Assembly: GCA_963922205.1 (NCBI GenBank)
Contig: CAWUHX010000016.1
Coordinates: 930,001-994,000 of the forward strand
DNA: 64,000 nt
Direction of reading: 5' to 3'
Origin: Romanomermis culicivorax
Lineage: Eukaryota; Nematoda; Enoplea; Mermithida; Mermithidae
A model generated the notes under the pieces. It searched no databases and had not been told where the DNA came from. It saw only the letters and a program-made list of their open reading frames with translations. How positions within the stretch are numbered: the first letter of the stretch is position 1; each line of letters opens with the position of its first letter. Shown in pieces: positions 50,301 through 54,679 of the stretch. The translations under genes were made by a program, and so were the position numbers.

Positions 50301-50808
50301 CACATAAAAATTATCACAAAACTGCCTGAGTGCATTTTCAGTAGTAGTGATTATCTTACAATTATGAATCTTTTGTTATTATTATCCGGCAATAATTAAA
50401 ATATAAAAGACTTTAAACACCAGTCAGAACAGTAAAATAATTTGATATAGATTGTAAGTTACCCTGAACCTTTTTTCAATGCTCTCTAAACTTTTTTGAA
50501 ATACATAATTTTTATGGATATTATGTATGATAAACATGCTTGTGGGGCTTTTTTATTTTTTTTGCTCTCACCCCCACCCCCCAATTGTTGTGTTTTTCTA
50601 CAGAACAAGCACGTCGGATTTGTCACAGGAGCTTCAATTTTCAACTAGTACGTCTAACAATCAGGAAATGTTTTTCCATAAAGTCGCCAAAAATGGCGTT
50701 TTGCTCGTTCGTACATTTTTCGAAGAACCATATTTCGTCATACAATTCTACGTTTTGCCTGAAACGGAATTTTTGAATACAATGGTCAATACGGGTCATC
50801 AAACTACG
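1..50808 (+). CDS. SZT2: SZT2-like KICSTOR subunit gene (57 exons, partial at both ends)
   Basis: I joined 57 exons whose phases agree across introns into about 2,950 residues, without a start or a stop codon in the window. The product aligns in order, over its whole length, with vertebrate SZT2 as I remember it. Telling segments are QVLLQG (exons 1-2), [10 protein letters not shown] (exon 7), TELWVEPQ (exon 19), NSLLVAED (exon 36), VIHSRLK (exon 37), LITVHGI (exon 40) and YAYNW (exon 52). In vertebrates SZT2 (about 3,400 residues) scaffolds KICSTOR with KPTN, ITFG2 and KICS2, and recruits GATOR1 to lysosomes so that starvation can shut off mTORC1. The first roughly 150 residues and the C-terminal several hundred are outside the window. 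Introns are either 45-140 bp or expanded by transposons. The family call is strong. Two joins (exons 27/28 and 44/45) and the weak exon 22 are inferred. Exon coordinates are given in the following entries. Confidence 0.9.
303..1295 (+). other. SZT2 intron 2
   Basis: A 993-bp AT-rich intron with a GC donor and a TTCGTTCAG acceptor. I see no coding potential, tandem repeat, or recognisable mobile element in it. Confidence 0.6.
1296..3106 (+). CDS. SZT2: SZT2 exons 3-8
   Basis: Exons: 1296-1437, 2167-2273, 2339-2461, 2534-2646, 2832-2941, 3013-3106. Exon 3 encodes [20 protein letters not shown]. Exon 4 encodes [19 protein letters not shown], the VITDGV.SVPDV block of SZT2. Exon 5 encodes [17 protein letters not shown]. 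Exon 7 encodes [11 protein letters not shown], and exon 8 encodes [20 protein letters not shown]. All borders are GT-AG and phases run 0-1-0-0-2-1-2 across them. This is the amino-terminal globular part of SZT2, which looks like a von Willebrand A-type fold (FTDG resembles the ITDG strand-loop), although a complete MIDAS is not visible; that fold is inference. Confidence 0.85.
3238..3380 (-). repeat. Fragment of the TATGGCTAGCC palindromic repeat (intron 8)
   Basis: This segment reads as a reverse-strand, degraded copy of the 3' half of the repeat at 31856-32263. Shared pieces are GTAATTGG near the end, CCTCCAGAAATC, and two TATGGCTAG-type motifs (3287-3300 and about 3340). The rest of intron 8 (3107-4068) shows nothing else recognisable. 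Confidence 0.5.
4069..5186 (+). CDS. SZT2: SZT2 exons 9-13
   Basis: Exons: 4069-4200, 4256-4399, 4457-4528, 4672-4861, 5028-5186; introns 9 and 10 are only 55 and 57 bp. Exon 9 reads [18 protein letters not shown], exon 10 [14 protein letters not shown] and [15 protein letters not shown], exon 12 [20 protein letters not shown], and exon 13 [20 protein letters not shown]. All follow vertebrate SZT2 in order. The 3' end of exon 12 was placed at the GTAAAG donor (4862) because it is the only one that keeps frame with exon 13. A second GTAGGT donor at 4879 would give a stop. Confidence 0.82.
5187..6058 (+). other. First part of SZT2 intron 13, no gene seen
   Basis: AT-rich intron sequence following the GTAAGT donor. 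I see no ORF of interest and no repeat that recurs elsewhere in the window. Intron 13 (5187-8515) then continues with the repeat elements listed next. Confidence 0.5.
6059..6253. mobile_element. Possible short hAT-like MITE with CAGGCCTG ends
   Basis: The 195-bp segment begins CAGGCCTGCAGG and ends GGCTACAGGCCTG, inverted ends of which the outer 8 bp are identical. The G-rich start (GCGGGGGAGAG) and these ends are reminiscent of hAT non-autonomous elements. Flanks share only ACCAT with an offset, so no clean target duplication was found. Confidence 0.4.
6254..7850. repeat. Large inverted-repeat (foldback) array
   Basis: Two tandem units of about 300 bp in plus orientation (about 6254-6560 and 6560-6790) are followed by two in reverse orientation (about 7130-7460 and 7460-7850). 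Matching landmarks are ATGTGCCTAACTACATGC-type starts, CAGTGACCAA, TTTACATGTCATTTATA, TTCCACTGCAACATGTGAT and TTTTCACTTTAAAC, seen on the plus strand at 6300-6550 and as reverse complements at 7510-7760. The structure lies wholly within SZT2 intron 13. No transposase-like ORF is visible. Confidence 0.6.
8135..8314 (+). mobile_element. hAT-type MITE, copy 1 (180 bp)
   Basis: Starts CAGAGGTCCCGAAGG and ends CATGGGGTTGTCTG, imperfect inverted ends of the hAT CAGAG type. It is flanked on both sides by the perfect 8-bp target duplication CTCCAAAC (8127-8134 and 8315-8322). The body contains TAATACCCCCCTCATGCCCC near the 3' end, shared by the other copies. It lies in intron 13. Confidence 0.85.
8516..11760 (+). 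CDS. SZT2: SZT2 exons 14-22
   Basis: Exons: 8516-8724, 8985-9086, 9147-9233, 9769-9847, 10057-10181, 10622-10772, 10842-10978, 11478-11635, 11681-11760. Exon 14 ends KPMEKILVR and exon 15 continues [11 protein letters not shown], matching HKPLDKLLIRYEKLP of SZT2. Exon 16 encodes [14 protein letters not shown]. Exon 18 encodes [14 protein letters not shown]. Exon 19 has [10 protein letters not shown], one of the best conserved SZT2 strings. Exon 21 has [22 protein letters not shown]. Exon 22 (after a 45-bp intron) is weakly conserved and was accepted on phase and splice signals only. Confidence 0.8.
12030..12172 (-). repeat. Palindromic repeat family, truncated reverse copy
   Basis: Begins CATACATGTAATTGGG, the reverse complement of the family's 3' end. 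It continues with CCCCCAGAAATCGTAGGCC, CATATGGCCAGCCATTAT and CTATGGCTAGACATA before homology stops near 12170. The other half of the element, including the GGCGCGAAGCGCC hairpin, is absent. Confidence 0.6.
14380..14590. repeat. Dispersed repeat shared with 50985-51125
   Basis: Both copies have a CTGGGGACCC-type start (14402 and 50986), poly-A/T-rich middles with TTTTTTCTAC, and a conserved end reading CCCC(A)ACTGGTCGGA(G)GTCTTACAG at 14548-14570 and 51088-51113. This copy contains a run of ten or more C (14511-14520). The end with CAG suggests a DNA-transposon derivative, but no paired terminus was identified. Confidence 0.5.
16729..17727 (+). CDS. SZT2: SZT2 exons 23-24
   Basis: Exons 16729-17104 and 17328-17727 are among the largest. 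Exon 23 carries a serine run ([11 protein letters not shown]) and then [23 protein letters not shown], aligning with the [22 protein letters not shown] block of SZT2. Exon 24 carries [15 protein letters not shown], a basic KRRRRRMSS stretch that looks like a flexible linker, and then [13 protein letters not shown], which joins [11 protein letters not shown] of exon 25. Exon 23 ends at GTAGCT and exon 24 at GTCAAC. A complete hAT transposon begins 30 bp after exon 24. Confidence 0.82.
17757..18741. mobile_element. Non-autonomous hAT transposon, 985 bp, with perfect TSD
   Basis: Perfect 17-bp terminal inverted repeats, CAGTGTTTTTTCTGCAC at 17757 and its reverse complement ending at 18741. They are flanked by a perfect 8-bp duplication GTTGAGCA (17749-17756 and 18742-18749), as expected for hAT elements. 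Copies of the palindrome CTGCACTGTGCAG lie just inside each end (17782 and 18719). No intact transposase is visible. The interior contains a GGCGCGAAGCGCC hairpin near 18568. It was inserted 30 bp downstream of the exon 24 donor and 112 bp before exon 25. Confidence 0.9.
18854..19381 (+). CDS. SZT2: SZT2 exons 25-26
   Basis: Exons 18854-19081 and 19207-19381, separated by a 125-bp intron. Exon 25 encodes [20 protein letters not shown] and an acidic/helical stretch ending SSLK. Exon 26 encodes [19 protein letters not shown] and then NDFYYYRPP, corresponding to EKFLEISRLHFRTV and HYFFYCPP of SZT2. The donors are GTGAGT and GTAAGG. Phase runs 2 into exon 25, 2 into exon 26, and 0 out. Confidence 0.83.
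20412..21360 (+). CDS. SZT2: SZT2 exons 27-30
   Basis: Exons 20412-20487, 20533-20862, 21054-21228, 21288-21360. Exon 27 encodes [12 protein letters not shown], matching VNPDEDSFSIL. Exon 28 has a polar low-complexity region and then [15 protein letters not shown] ... NFPTCI, matching LPPLFLHLTCSVRL and LPTCL. Exon 29 has [15 protein letters not shown], and exon 30 [15 protein letters not shown]. Exons 27 and 28 lie in the same frame with a TAA between them (20508-20510). I infer a 45-bp intron (20488-20532, GTTGGT...AG) that removes it. The alternative is a real premature stop. Confidence 0.75.
22590..25276 (+). CDS. SZT2: SZT2 exons 31-34
   Basis: Exons 22590-23026, 23469-23629, 24729-24929, 25111-25276. 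Exon 31 (437 bp, the largest) encodes [19 protein letters not shown] and [13 protein letters not shown], matching [20 protein letters not shown] and LLEDPDSGFFFVA. Exons 32 and 33 encode poorly conserved serine-rich linkers ([18 protein letters not shown]), accepted because phase and splice sites agree. Exon 34 ends [20 protein letters not shown], matching [20 protein letters not shown]. Exon 33 starts with GTAAGT directly after its acceptor; see the findings. Confidence 0.78.
25446..26433 (+). mobile_element. 988-bp hAT element with transposase remnant; probable parent type of the MITEs
   Basis: The ends match the 180-bp MITEs: CAGAGGTCCCCAAGG at 25446 and CATGGGGTGCTCTG ending at 26433. Flanks are GTAGGTGG and GTAGATGG, a 7-of-8 target duplication. 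The interior, absent from the MITEs, encodes on the plus strand (about 25808-25880) a broken stretch [16 protein letters not shown]. That resembles the hAT C-terminal dimerisation motif (P.S.A.ERSFS..N). A TGA interrupts it shortly after, so it is a decayed partial transposase. It lies in SZT2 intron 34. Confidence 0.7.
27231..28056 (+). CDS. SZT2: SZT2 exons 35-38
   Basis: Exons 27231-27306, 27386-27497, 27563-27724, 27954-28056. Exon 36 has [15 protein letters not shown] (compare [15 protein letters not shown]). Exon 37 has [19 protein letters not shown] and [11 protein letters not shown], and exon 38 has [20 protein letters not shown]. This is among the best conserved parts of the gene. 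Exon 36 is ended at GAC G|GTTCAA (27498), because only that donor has the phase needed by exon 37. The resulting intron is 65 bp. Confidence 0.87.
28168..28575 (+). repeat. Palindromic MITE-like repeat, copy at 28 kb
   Basis: A 408-bp copy starting CATACATATGTAACGGAG and ending CTAATTACATGTG. It contains GGCGCGAAGCGCC (28351-28363), TTTTTGTCTAAAAACCG upstream of it, and GGCTAGCCATAC downstream. It has the same length and order as the copy at 31856-32263. It lies in SZT2 intron 38, 22 bp before a hAT MITE. Confidence 0.7.
28598..28776 (+). mobile_element. hAT-type MITE, copy 3 (179 bp)
   Basis: Starts CAGAGGTCCTCAAGGTCAG and ends CTATGAGGCAGTCTG. Flanks are GTAGTTAT and GTACTTAC (6 of 8). The interior matches copy 1 (AATGTCCACTAAACATATCA, TAATACCCCCTCATACCCC). 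Plus orientation, intron 38. Confidence 0.75.
29049..29214. mobile_element. Short TIR element with GTGGCGGATCC / ATCCGCACT ends
   Basis: Begins AGTGGCGGATCCAG and ends CTAAATCCGCACT, imperfect inverted ends, with G-rich and C-rich subterminal stretches (CAGGGGGCGG, GCCGCCCCCAC). This looks like a small non-autonomous DNA transposon. A clean target duplication could not be defined. Confidence 0.45.
29459..31249 (+). CDS. SZT2: SZT2 exons 39-42
   Basis: Exons 29459-29549, 29603-29735, 29788-29912, 31091-31249. Exon 40 ends [13 protein letters not shown], and exon 41 continues [20 protein letters not shown], matching [30 protein letters not shown]. Exon 41 ends IAEDVQ. Exon 42 begins [18 protein letters not shown], matching [21 protein letters not shown], and ends SPKVDHFR. 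Introns 39 and 40 are 53 and 52 bp, and intron 41 is 1.18 kb. Confidence 0.85.
30431..30552 (+). repeat. Pyrimidine-rich tandem repeat (CTTTCTATTCTATACTT type)
   Basis: Repeated blocks of TTTCTTTCTATTCTATACTT and CTTTCTATATACT, about 32-35 bp per unit with at least two full copies and degenerate flanks. Almost no G on the plus strand. It lies in SZT2 intron 41. Confidence 0.65.
30690..30872 (+). repeat. Degenerate tandem repeat (CCAAATAGTAAAT units)
   Basis: Four or so divergent units of about 45 bp containing CAGGTACCAAATAGTAAAT followed by a (C/T)TTGGTCTT-like tail, at about 30700, 30752, 30791 and 30817. Intron 41, no coding role seen. Confidence 0.5.
31856..32263 (+). repeat. Palindromic MITE-like repeat, best copy (408 bp)
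   Basis: The ends are inverted: CATACATGTAA at 31856-31866 and TTACATGTATG at 32253-32263. The interior has a hairpin GGCACGAAGCGCC (32046) and two TATGGCTAGCCATA-type palindromes (about 32139 and 32191). No ORF. If TA is the target duplication the element proper would be CATGTAAC...TTACATG; this cannot be settled here. It lies in SZT2 intron 42. Confidence 0.7.
32349..32390. repeat. (AT)n microsatellite
   Basis: About 21 AT dinucleotides with one G interruption, 59 bp before exon 43 and therefore close to its branch-point region. Confidence 0.9.
32449..36623 (+). CDS. SZT2: SZT2 exons 43-45
   Basis: Exon 43 (32449-32535, [13 protein letters not shown]...AKLWMH) is supported by splice sites and phase 0 at both ends but is weakly conserved. 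Exon 44 starts at 35669 and carries [19 protein letters not shown], matching DIYLYNKPGGQGTGGKGVA. Its 3' end is ambiguous between a phase-2 GTGCGT donor (35773) and a phase-0 GTAGCG donor (35762). Exon 45 starts at 36389 or 36387 accordingly and ends at 36623. It encodes [14 protein letters not shown] and [18 protein letters not shown], matching LAFVDEGGAPLSLA and LRLDVWEKGNISIVQL. A hAT MITE follows 16 bp after the exon 45 donor. Confidence 0.72.
34044..34220 (+). mobile_element. hAT-type MITE, copy 4 (177 bp)
   Basis: Starts CAGACGTCCCCAAGCTCAG and ends CTATAAAGTAGTCTG. Flanks CTGTCGAA and TTGTCGAA match at 7 of 8 positions. Shares AATGTCCACTAAACACGTCA and TAATACCCCCTCATACCCC with the other copies. 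Intron 43. Confidence 0.8.
34370..35275. repeat. Long inverted repeat with about 255-bp arms
   Basis: The arm at 34370-34625 recurs in reverse complement at 35020-35275. Shared blocks are GAGGAAAATTATTTTTTGATC (reverse of 35246-35265), TTTGGAAAAACAT, GACAAAAACACCCC-like and TTGGTAAATTT. The arms are roughly 70-75% alike by eye, with a spacer of about 400 bp. It is probably an old foldback transposon. It lies in SZT2 intron 43, and an ORF on the minus strand (35007-35270) is just this arm. Confidence 0.6.
36640..36819 (+). mobile_element. hAT-type MITE, copy 5 (180 bp)
   Basis: Starts CAGAGGTCCCCAAGG and ends CATGGGGCGCTCTG. Flanking CACTAGGG and CAATAGGG match at 7 of 8 positions. This copy has the best-preserved ends and sits 16 bp downstream of the exon 45 donor. 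Confidence 0.85.
36922..38397. mobile_element. 1,476-bp TIR transposon with CCTTGAA-rich ends
   Basis: Perfect 14-bp inverted ends, CAGGGTTCATGCGC at 36922 and GCGCATGAACCCTG ending at 38397. Both sides are flanked by TATAAT (36916-36921 and 38398-38403), a 6-bp target duplication. Just inside the ends are clusters of CCTTGAA-type repeats (36938-37020 and 38310-38370). CAGGG ends suggest the hAT superfamily. The interior includes a 121-codon ORF with an aspartic-protease-like motif, listed separately. It lies in SZT2 intron 45. Confidence 0.75.
37512..37874 (+). pseudogene. Aspartic-protease-like (DUF1758/BEL-Pao type) fragment
   Basis: The 120-residue reading frame contains [20 protein letters not shown] followed by [12 protein letters not shown]. 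That is the layout of the retroviral-type DUF1758 peptidase of BEL/Pao elements, with DTGS as the catalytic triad motif. Only this domain is visible. It lies inside the 36922-38397 TIR element, so it may be a captured or nested retroelement fragment. It has no convincing start and is probably not functional. Confidence 0.45.
39060..39350 (+). repeat. Degenerate tandem repeat (AGTAAAATCG.GATTTCCGG units)
   Basis: About eight diverged units of roughly 30-36 bp containing TTTT(A/C)AGTAAAATCGxGATTTCCGGCGA, most clearly at about 39150, 39185, 39245 and 39265. Noncoding, intron 45. Confidence 0.6.
39435..39592. repeat. 158-bp foldback (hairpin) element
   Basis: TATGCACTTTATAATCTATT at 39435 is matched by AATTCGATAGGCCATAAAGTGCATA ending at 39592, giving arms of about 55 bp at nearly 90% complementarity. 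The loop is about 48 nt and contains a short CCTAAG/ACTAAG repeat (39502-39525). Strong secondary structure expected; a non-autonomous foldback or small-RNA precursor are possible readings. Confidence 0.75.
39905..40300 (+). repeat. 21-bp minisatellite, about 18 copies
   Basis: Units such as CATCTCACTTGTGGATGACTG recur with substitutions and few length changes, keeping a 143-codon frame open (39905-40336) with a 7-residue period ([21 protein letters not shown]). GC content is clearly above its surroundings. It lies in SZT2 intron 45. The frame is most likely open because the unit length is a multiple of three, not because it is a gene. Confidence 0.85.
40305..40402 (+). repeat. 24-bp tandem repeat, about 4 copies
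   Basis: Adjacent to the 21-bp minisatellite: units AACTAGGCGGAGCCCCGATG and close variants at about 40306, 40331, 40354 and 40378. Confidence 0.7.
41684..44339 (+). CDS. SZT2: SZT2 exons 46-51
   Basis: Exons 41684-41831, 41924-42027, 42805-42883, 43515-43804, 43958-44144, 44230-44339. Exon 46 has [20 protein letters not shown] (compare LRGAARQALADAIMELQLL). Exon 48 has [11 protein letters not shown] (compare RGRRRHKTES). Exon 49 has [20 protein letters not shown] and [18 protein letters not shown], and exon 51 has [14 protein letters not shown]. Exon 51 joins directly to YAYNW of exon 52. Exon 47 is a basic linker accepted on phase. The 1.89-kb intron after exon 51 contains an antisense gene. 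Confidence 0.84.
42190..42546 (+). repeat. Palindromic MITE-like repeat, 5'-degraded copy
   Basis: Contains GGCGCCAAACGCC (42321), TTGACATTTTTGATCATTTT, and the 3' end CTCAATTAAATGTATATG. It corresponds to the 31856-32263 copy with a decayed start. It lies in SZT2 intron 47. Confidence 0.6.
44570..44925 (+). repeat. Dispersed repeat, forward copy
   Basis: Shares, in opposite orientation, blocks with 63075-63450: CGTAGCTACCGAATATCGGG, GGGCGAAGCTCC, GATTTTATTCCTTATAGTAC (as reverse), and GATAATGAAGCTGC. It lies directly downstream of the nested LAPTM-like gene. Ends not determined, no ORF. Confidence 0.55.
44968..45782 (-). CDS. Nested two-exon gene: LAPTM-like four-helix membrane protein
   Basis: Minus strand, inside SZT2 intron 51. 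Exon 1 is 45547-45782 and exon 2 is 44968-45430; the 116-bp intron has a GTAAGA donor and a TTGTATTTTAG acceptor, phase 2. The product is 232 residues, the usual size for LAPTM4 proteins. Near the N-terminus it has [19 protein letters not shown], which resembles the CCHVRTGTIILG signature before the first helix of LAPTM proteins and nematode relatives. Hydrophobic segments then follow: about [65 protein letters not shown], and [14 protein letters not shown]. The C-terminal tail is cytosolic-looking and carries YTTL, a candidate YxxPhi endolysosomal sorting motif. LAPTM proteins sit in late endosomes and lysosomes. The start at 45782 is the first ATG; another lies six bases on. The gene structure is well supported, the family call moderately. 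Confidence 0.65.
46227..47635 (+). CDS. SZT2: SZT2 exons 52-56
   Basis: Exons 46227-46379, 46445-46589, 46818-47023, 47188-47364, 47451-47635. Exon 52 reads [15 protein letters not shown] ... [12 protein letters not shown] ... LQKLGF, matching VTLYTYNWSPDLG ... LVQWQNARAHLI ... SQKLGLF. Exon 54 has [19 protein letters not shown] and IYRTWQRSS, matching VTYHGQQFLEIKMTERRELE and FVTWQQRS. Exon 55 has [13 protein letters not shown] and exon 56 has [19 protein letters not shown]. All borders are GT-AG and phases agree. Confidence 0.88.
47636..50603 (+). other. SZT2 intron 56 (2,968 bp), no gene seen
   Basis: AT-rich intron containing a short GGCGCCAAGCGCC hairpin at about 48571. A 95-codon ORF (49883-50170) has no recognised similarity and no codon-level signal that persuades me. 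No complete mobile element was identified. Confidence 0.5.
50604..50808 (+). CDS. SZT2: SZT2 exon 57 (last exon in window)
   Basis: The exon lies between a tctacag acceptor and a GTAAGA donor, phase 2 in and phase 0 out. It encodes [37 protein letters not shown] and [11 protein letters not shown], aligning with the [20 protein letters not shown] region of SZT2. No downstream SZT2 exon (for example the LVHQHVLGAHLVLRHGY block) was found up to 64000, so the following intron is longer than 13.1 kb and contains the LTR retrotransposon. Confidence 0.83.
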
Positions 50809-50984
50809 GTAAGAAAGCGTTGAAGTTCCTGTGTTTGCTGATATTTCACACCACTTTAGCTGGTACTTCTGCAAGCTTTCCGTAAAAATACTGCCATTTG
50901 ATTTTTTGTATTGTAGATTTTTTCAAACGTTACCTTGTAAAATGAGATTCTTAATCATATTTTATTTTTCCTCATACCCGTAGC

Positions 50985-51125
50985 TGGGGACCCCAACTTC
51001 CGGAATCCTCTAAATCCTGTTATCCCCAAAATAAAAAAATTGGACAAAAAGGCTTTTTTCTACTTTTTTCGATAATTTTTGCTTGACTTCCCCATCTGGT
51101 CGGACCTCTTACAGATATGTTCCTG
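50985..51125. repeat. Dispersed repeat shared with 14380-14590
   Basis: CTGGGGACCCCAA start and ...CCCCATCTGGTCGGACCTCTTACAG end, with an A/T-rich middle containing TTTTTTCTACTTTTTTCG. See the 14-kb copy. Confidence 0.5.
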
Positions 51126-51296
51126 TTATAAATTTTCGGTCTTCTAATTAGTGATCATCCAGAAATCCTGTTTTACCTCTGTCGGAGGTTCAACATACAA
51201 TATTAAGTCTACCATGCAGGTCAAAAGGACATTTAGTTGCCCTTTACTCTTGACAATAATGTAATTGGAAGTATAGTATGTGATTCCAAGATCATT

Positions 51297-51829
51297 TGTT
51301 GTAGTGTGTTTCCGCCGATTTTCTCATATTTTGTCAACTCGCGCATGAGGCCCGCAAGTACCAAGTGGAGTGAGCAACGCGGACCATAAACAGTCGTCTT
51401 ACTGTAGCACACGTCGGTACACGTGCGCTGGCTCCCTCGATGTACATTATTATTGTTTTTATAATGTCAGCCCCTTTAGTGTTATTCCGTACTCGTTGCC
51501 TCCCCGCACGCACGTCTTTGTTTGTTTTTCTTCCCAGTGCGTGGGAGTGAATCGTTTGTATTCTCGCCTCACCCCATTTGTTAGTAAGTGTTTTTCATTA
51601 CATAAGATAAAATTAGAAAGGTCTTTCGTTTCTGGTTTTCATTTAATTTGGGAGACAACTAAGGGAGTATCTCTTCCTTGATTGGTGGGATTATTATTGT
51701 CGGGTTTAAGTACAATTATTAAAGTTAATTGGGTGAGGGTGGGGGTGGGAAATATGTACATTAAGGACGAATCCTGGGATCCCAATCCTGCCTAAAACTC
51801 AAAGCCATGACTTAACCTCAAATACAACA
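51297..51829 (+). repeat. 5' LTR (533 bp)
   Basis: TGTTGTAGTG start, ATACAACA end, 7-bp terminal inversion TGTTGTA/TACAACA. By eye it differs from the 3' LTR at about 38 positions (about 93% identity), mostly transitions, plus one 1-bp indel. Confidence 0.95.
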
Positions 51830-51830
51830 C

Positions 51831-51844
51831 TAGTGACCGTTTGG
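51831..51844 (+). other. Candidate primer binding site
   Basis: TAGTGACCGTTTGG begins two bases after the LTR. It resembles the TGGCGACCGTGA-type site (tRNA-Arg) of some insect Gypsy elements if two transitions occurred at its start. A weak call, since it lacks the standard TGG. Confidence 0.3.
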
Positions 51845-51958
51845 ATTGTACGCTTCCTTCCCCCCCCCCCCGTTGCGCTGCATCCGACTTTCAAAATTCA
51901 ACCACGCCGTAGTTGTGCTCAAGGTTACCAAAAAGGTTATTATACCCTCCAGAAAAAG

Positions 51959-54230
51959 ATGCCGAAAGTTAGCCACACACCGCCAGATCTCACACGCCTT
52001 CCGTCGCACTCAAGCTCGCCTAAGGCTGCCACGGCTGCACGCTGGGCTTTGAGTTTTGACCAGATGCTACTGCCGCGCCCGACAAATACTACGCAATCAT
52101 CAGCAGTTCCCACAGTGAGCCTCCTGCCCCCTAATCCACCCTTGTCTACTTTCAGCAACTCCGCGTTGGACAAAACCGCACAGACTCAAGTACCGCTCAT
52201 TTCCACAACCCCCACGATAGTCAATTCACACGGGCTGCCACCCTTGGGCCAAGACCCTATTATAGCTGCTGTTATATGTGCTAGCGCACCAGCTGTATCA
52301 CAAGCACCACCGGGCAACTCAACAACAACCAAACCGTCACCCCAACTGATTCTTTGGACTCCTTTATCAATATTGACCCACCGCAAGCCCCAGCCACCAC
52401 CCGCGCTCCAGTAACCAACCACCGCAGCTGTTTAGCAATCGCAAATGCCAACAAAGTTCATAATTTCCAGATAGAAGCACACAACGCTTTAGAACAGCTC
52501 AGCACTGCGGCCACACAGATAACCAATAATGTTCCAACAGTCCAAACAATTGATCAAACTATCAGCACTGTCTCCGATCAATTCCTAGCCCAGCAATTAC
52601 GTGTTCAACGCGAAATCCAAGAGCAAGTGAAATCCACAAATGCGTGTTTTGCCGCCCTAGCAGAACAAATGCAGCAATTGATTACAACAATCGCCGCCGC
52701 AGCCACAGCATGTAACCCGCCTACACCAAGACCACCGCCGGTGACCTCATGGTTTCACGGCACGGAAACGTGTGATATCTATATCCCGAACGAGACTCTC
52801 CGTGAAACTGAACTGGCTCAGGTCTTCAGTCAGCCACCAGTGCATGTCAAACCTAAAGCGCCATCCACTGACACCCTGTACAATAACAAATTTTCTTGTA
52901 CCGCGCGCGGAGAAGACGAAGCATCCCGTGCTGCACCTCAAAGACACCTCCAGCCCACGGCAAGCCCATTTGGTTTCTCAGACTACCCACCCAATGACTA
53001 TTATGATTACCCCCAACCTGGGTAGGAACTGCCGCACACGTCTCACGGCAAAAAAATAGTCCAATCAAAACCATTGTCGACAATATGCACCCGCTAACTA
53101 TCGACAGAGCCGCGACAAACAAAGGCCTCCTACATTTCTTTATTCGCTTAGAAAACGAGTTCAAATATGACGCATCCAACCACGTCAAGATGAGCGCCCT
53201 CTGCGGACTTACCCGCGATACGCCGAGTGAGATGATTCAAGATATGACACGTTACGAAGAGGCCAAAAATTTCCTCATATTCCAATTAGCCCTGGATTGC
53301 AACCAAATGACCCTCAAACGCGAAGGTGACCTATGTGCAATTGTTATACCAAGATGAAGATCAAACTTTCTGGCACAAACAAGTAATTGACTCCTTTTTG
53401 ACAAAAATGCCTGTTTTCTACCAATTAACAATCGGGGAGTAAGCAAAAAGTTTTACAAATGTCCAACAACTGGCCAACGCCATCACAAAAGCTCGTAGTG
53501 TCCTCAATGCAACAAAAGCCGAAATAGGAACCACAGAGCAGCCCATTCTCGTCAACCAAGCCAACCCAAAAACGCAGCCACCAAGGTCTCTGCAGCCTTT
53601 CTATGGCGGTTTTGACCATCGCCGCAGCAGAGACGGATCACAGGACCGCTATCACGACCACACACTTTCAACTGACCACCGTCCGCAAAATTTGGTGCCA
53701 CCGCCCAATAAATTTGTCTCTTTCCAACCGCAACTGCTAGAGCAATCTCTGCACCCGCAACTGCGCAGAGATTTTTCTGGAGCAACTGATCCAACGATAT
53801 GACCGTGACCATGAAGAACGTAAATCACGGCAACGTCCCGAGGAATTTTCATCCAATACCCGGCCACAAAGCCCTCGCCACCAATCTCAACCCTGAGAGA
53901 CTGAGATGCCTGAGATGCCAACCGCTTTGACGGATCTGCAAGCCGAGACCGCCCCCGCATCACGCAATCGACAGGCCTTTGGTGGGATGCTCATAAGTCC
54001 TGCACCCATAATACTGAAGATTGCATGTGGCTTAAACAACAAAATGCTCAACAAAACAATCGGCAAGATTTCAACCGTCCAACCCACGCCACTCAACCGC
54101 CGCAAACCAATTTTTGGATCAACTCTAACGATATCCATGGCCAATGAGACTGGAGACCACGCCGCGGAGCACCGATCAGAGAGGCTTAAACTACTCCTGC
54201 GGCAGAAGAAATTATTTTTATAAAGGTAAT
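51959..54230 (+). pseudogene. gag region, broken
   Basis: The first frame (51959-52414) encodes a proline- and serine-rich N-terminus. The coding then shifts frame to 52354-53025, with glutamine-rich helical sequence (LAQQLRVQREIQEQVKSTN) that could form a coiled coil. A stop and shift lead to 53085-53357, which has the capsid-like layout FIRLENEFKYDA ... YEEAKNFLI. Near 53980-54035, in another frame, is [12 protein letters not shown], like the CxxH..HxTEDCxxLK nucleic-acid-binding knuckle of Gypsy gag. At least three frame breaks. Confidence 0.65.
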
Positions 54231-54679
54231 CCAGTAAATCGTCCGAATGATTTTGTTCAGAATACCTACGCCGTCTACCTGAATCAACATTTTCTGGTGC
54301 CATGGGAACAACACATTCACTATAATGCCGTACCAGCCCCATAGGTTACAATGCCCATGGATTCCTCACGTGCCAGTTCTCAATCCTCTGAACTTCAGCT
54401 GGCGCTACCGGCTCTACAATCATCTGCTATGGTCACCACGAATACTCAGGATACGCGCGCACTCAATCAATCAACTTCCACCCCCAACATGGTCATCCCT
54501 TCTAAAGGAATAGCCTCCACCACCCTGATCGTGAGCCCAGGAATCGTTTGTTGGAACGCAACCAGCCATGCTTTCCAAGACCCATGGGACATCTGTTCGT
54601 CCATTTGCCAGATTGACAATCTCACCCCGTCATCAAAGACTTTCATCCACAAATACGCTTCCACGTGAGCTTTTCAAAT

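Noticed and set aside
51940-54342. Several minus-strand ORFs over gag
   Set aside because: Antisense shadows of the GC-richer gag region.
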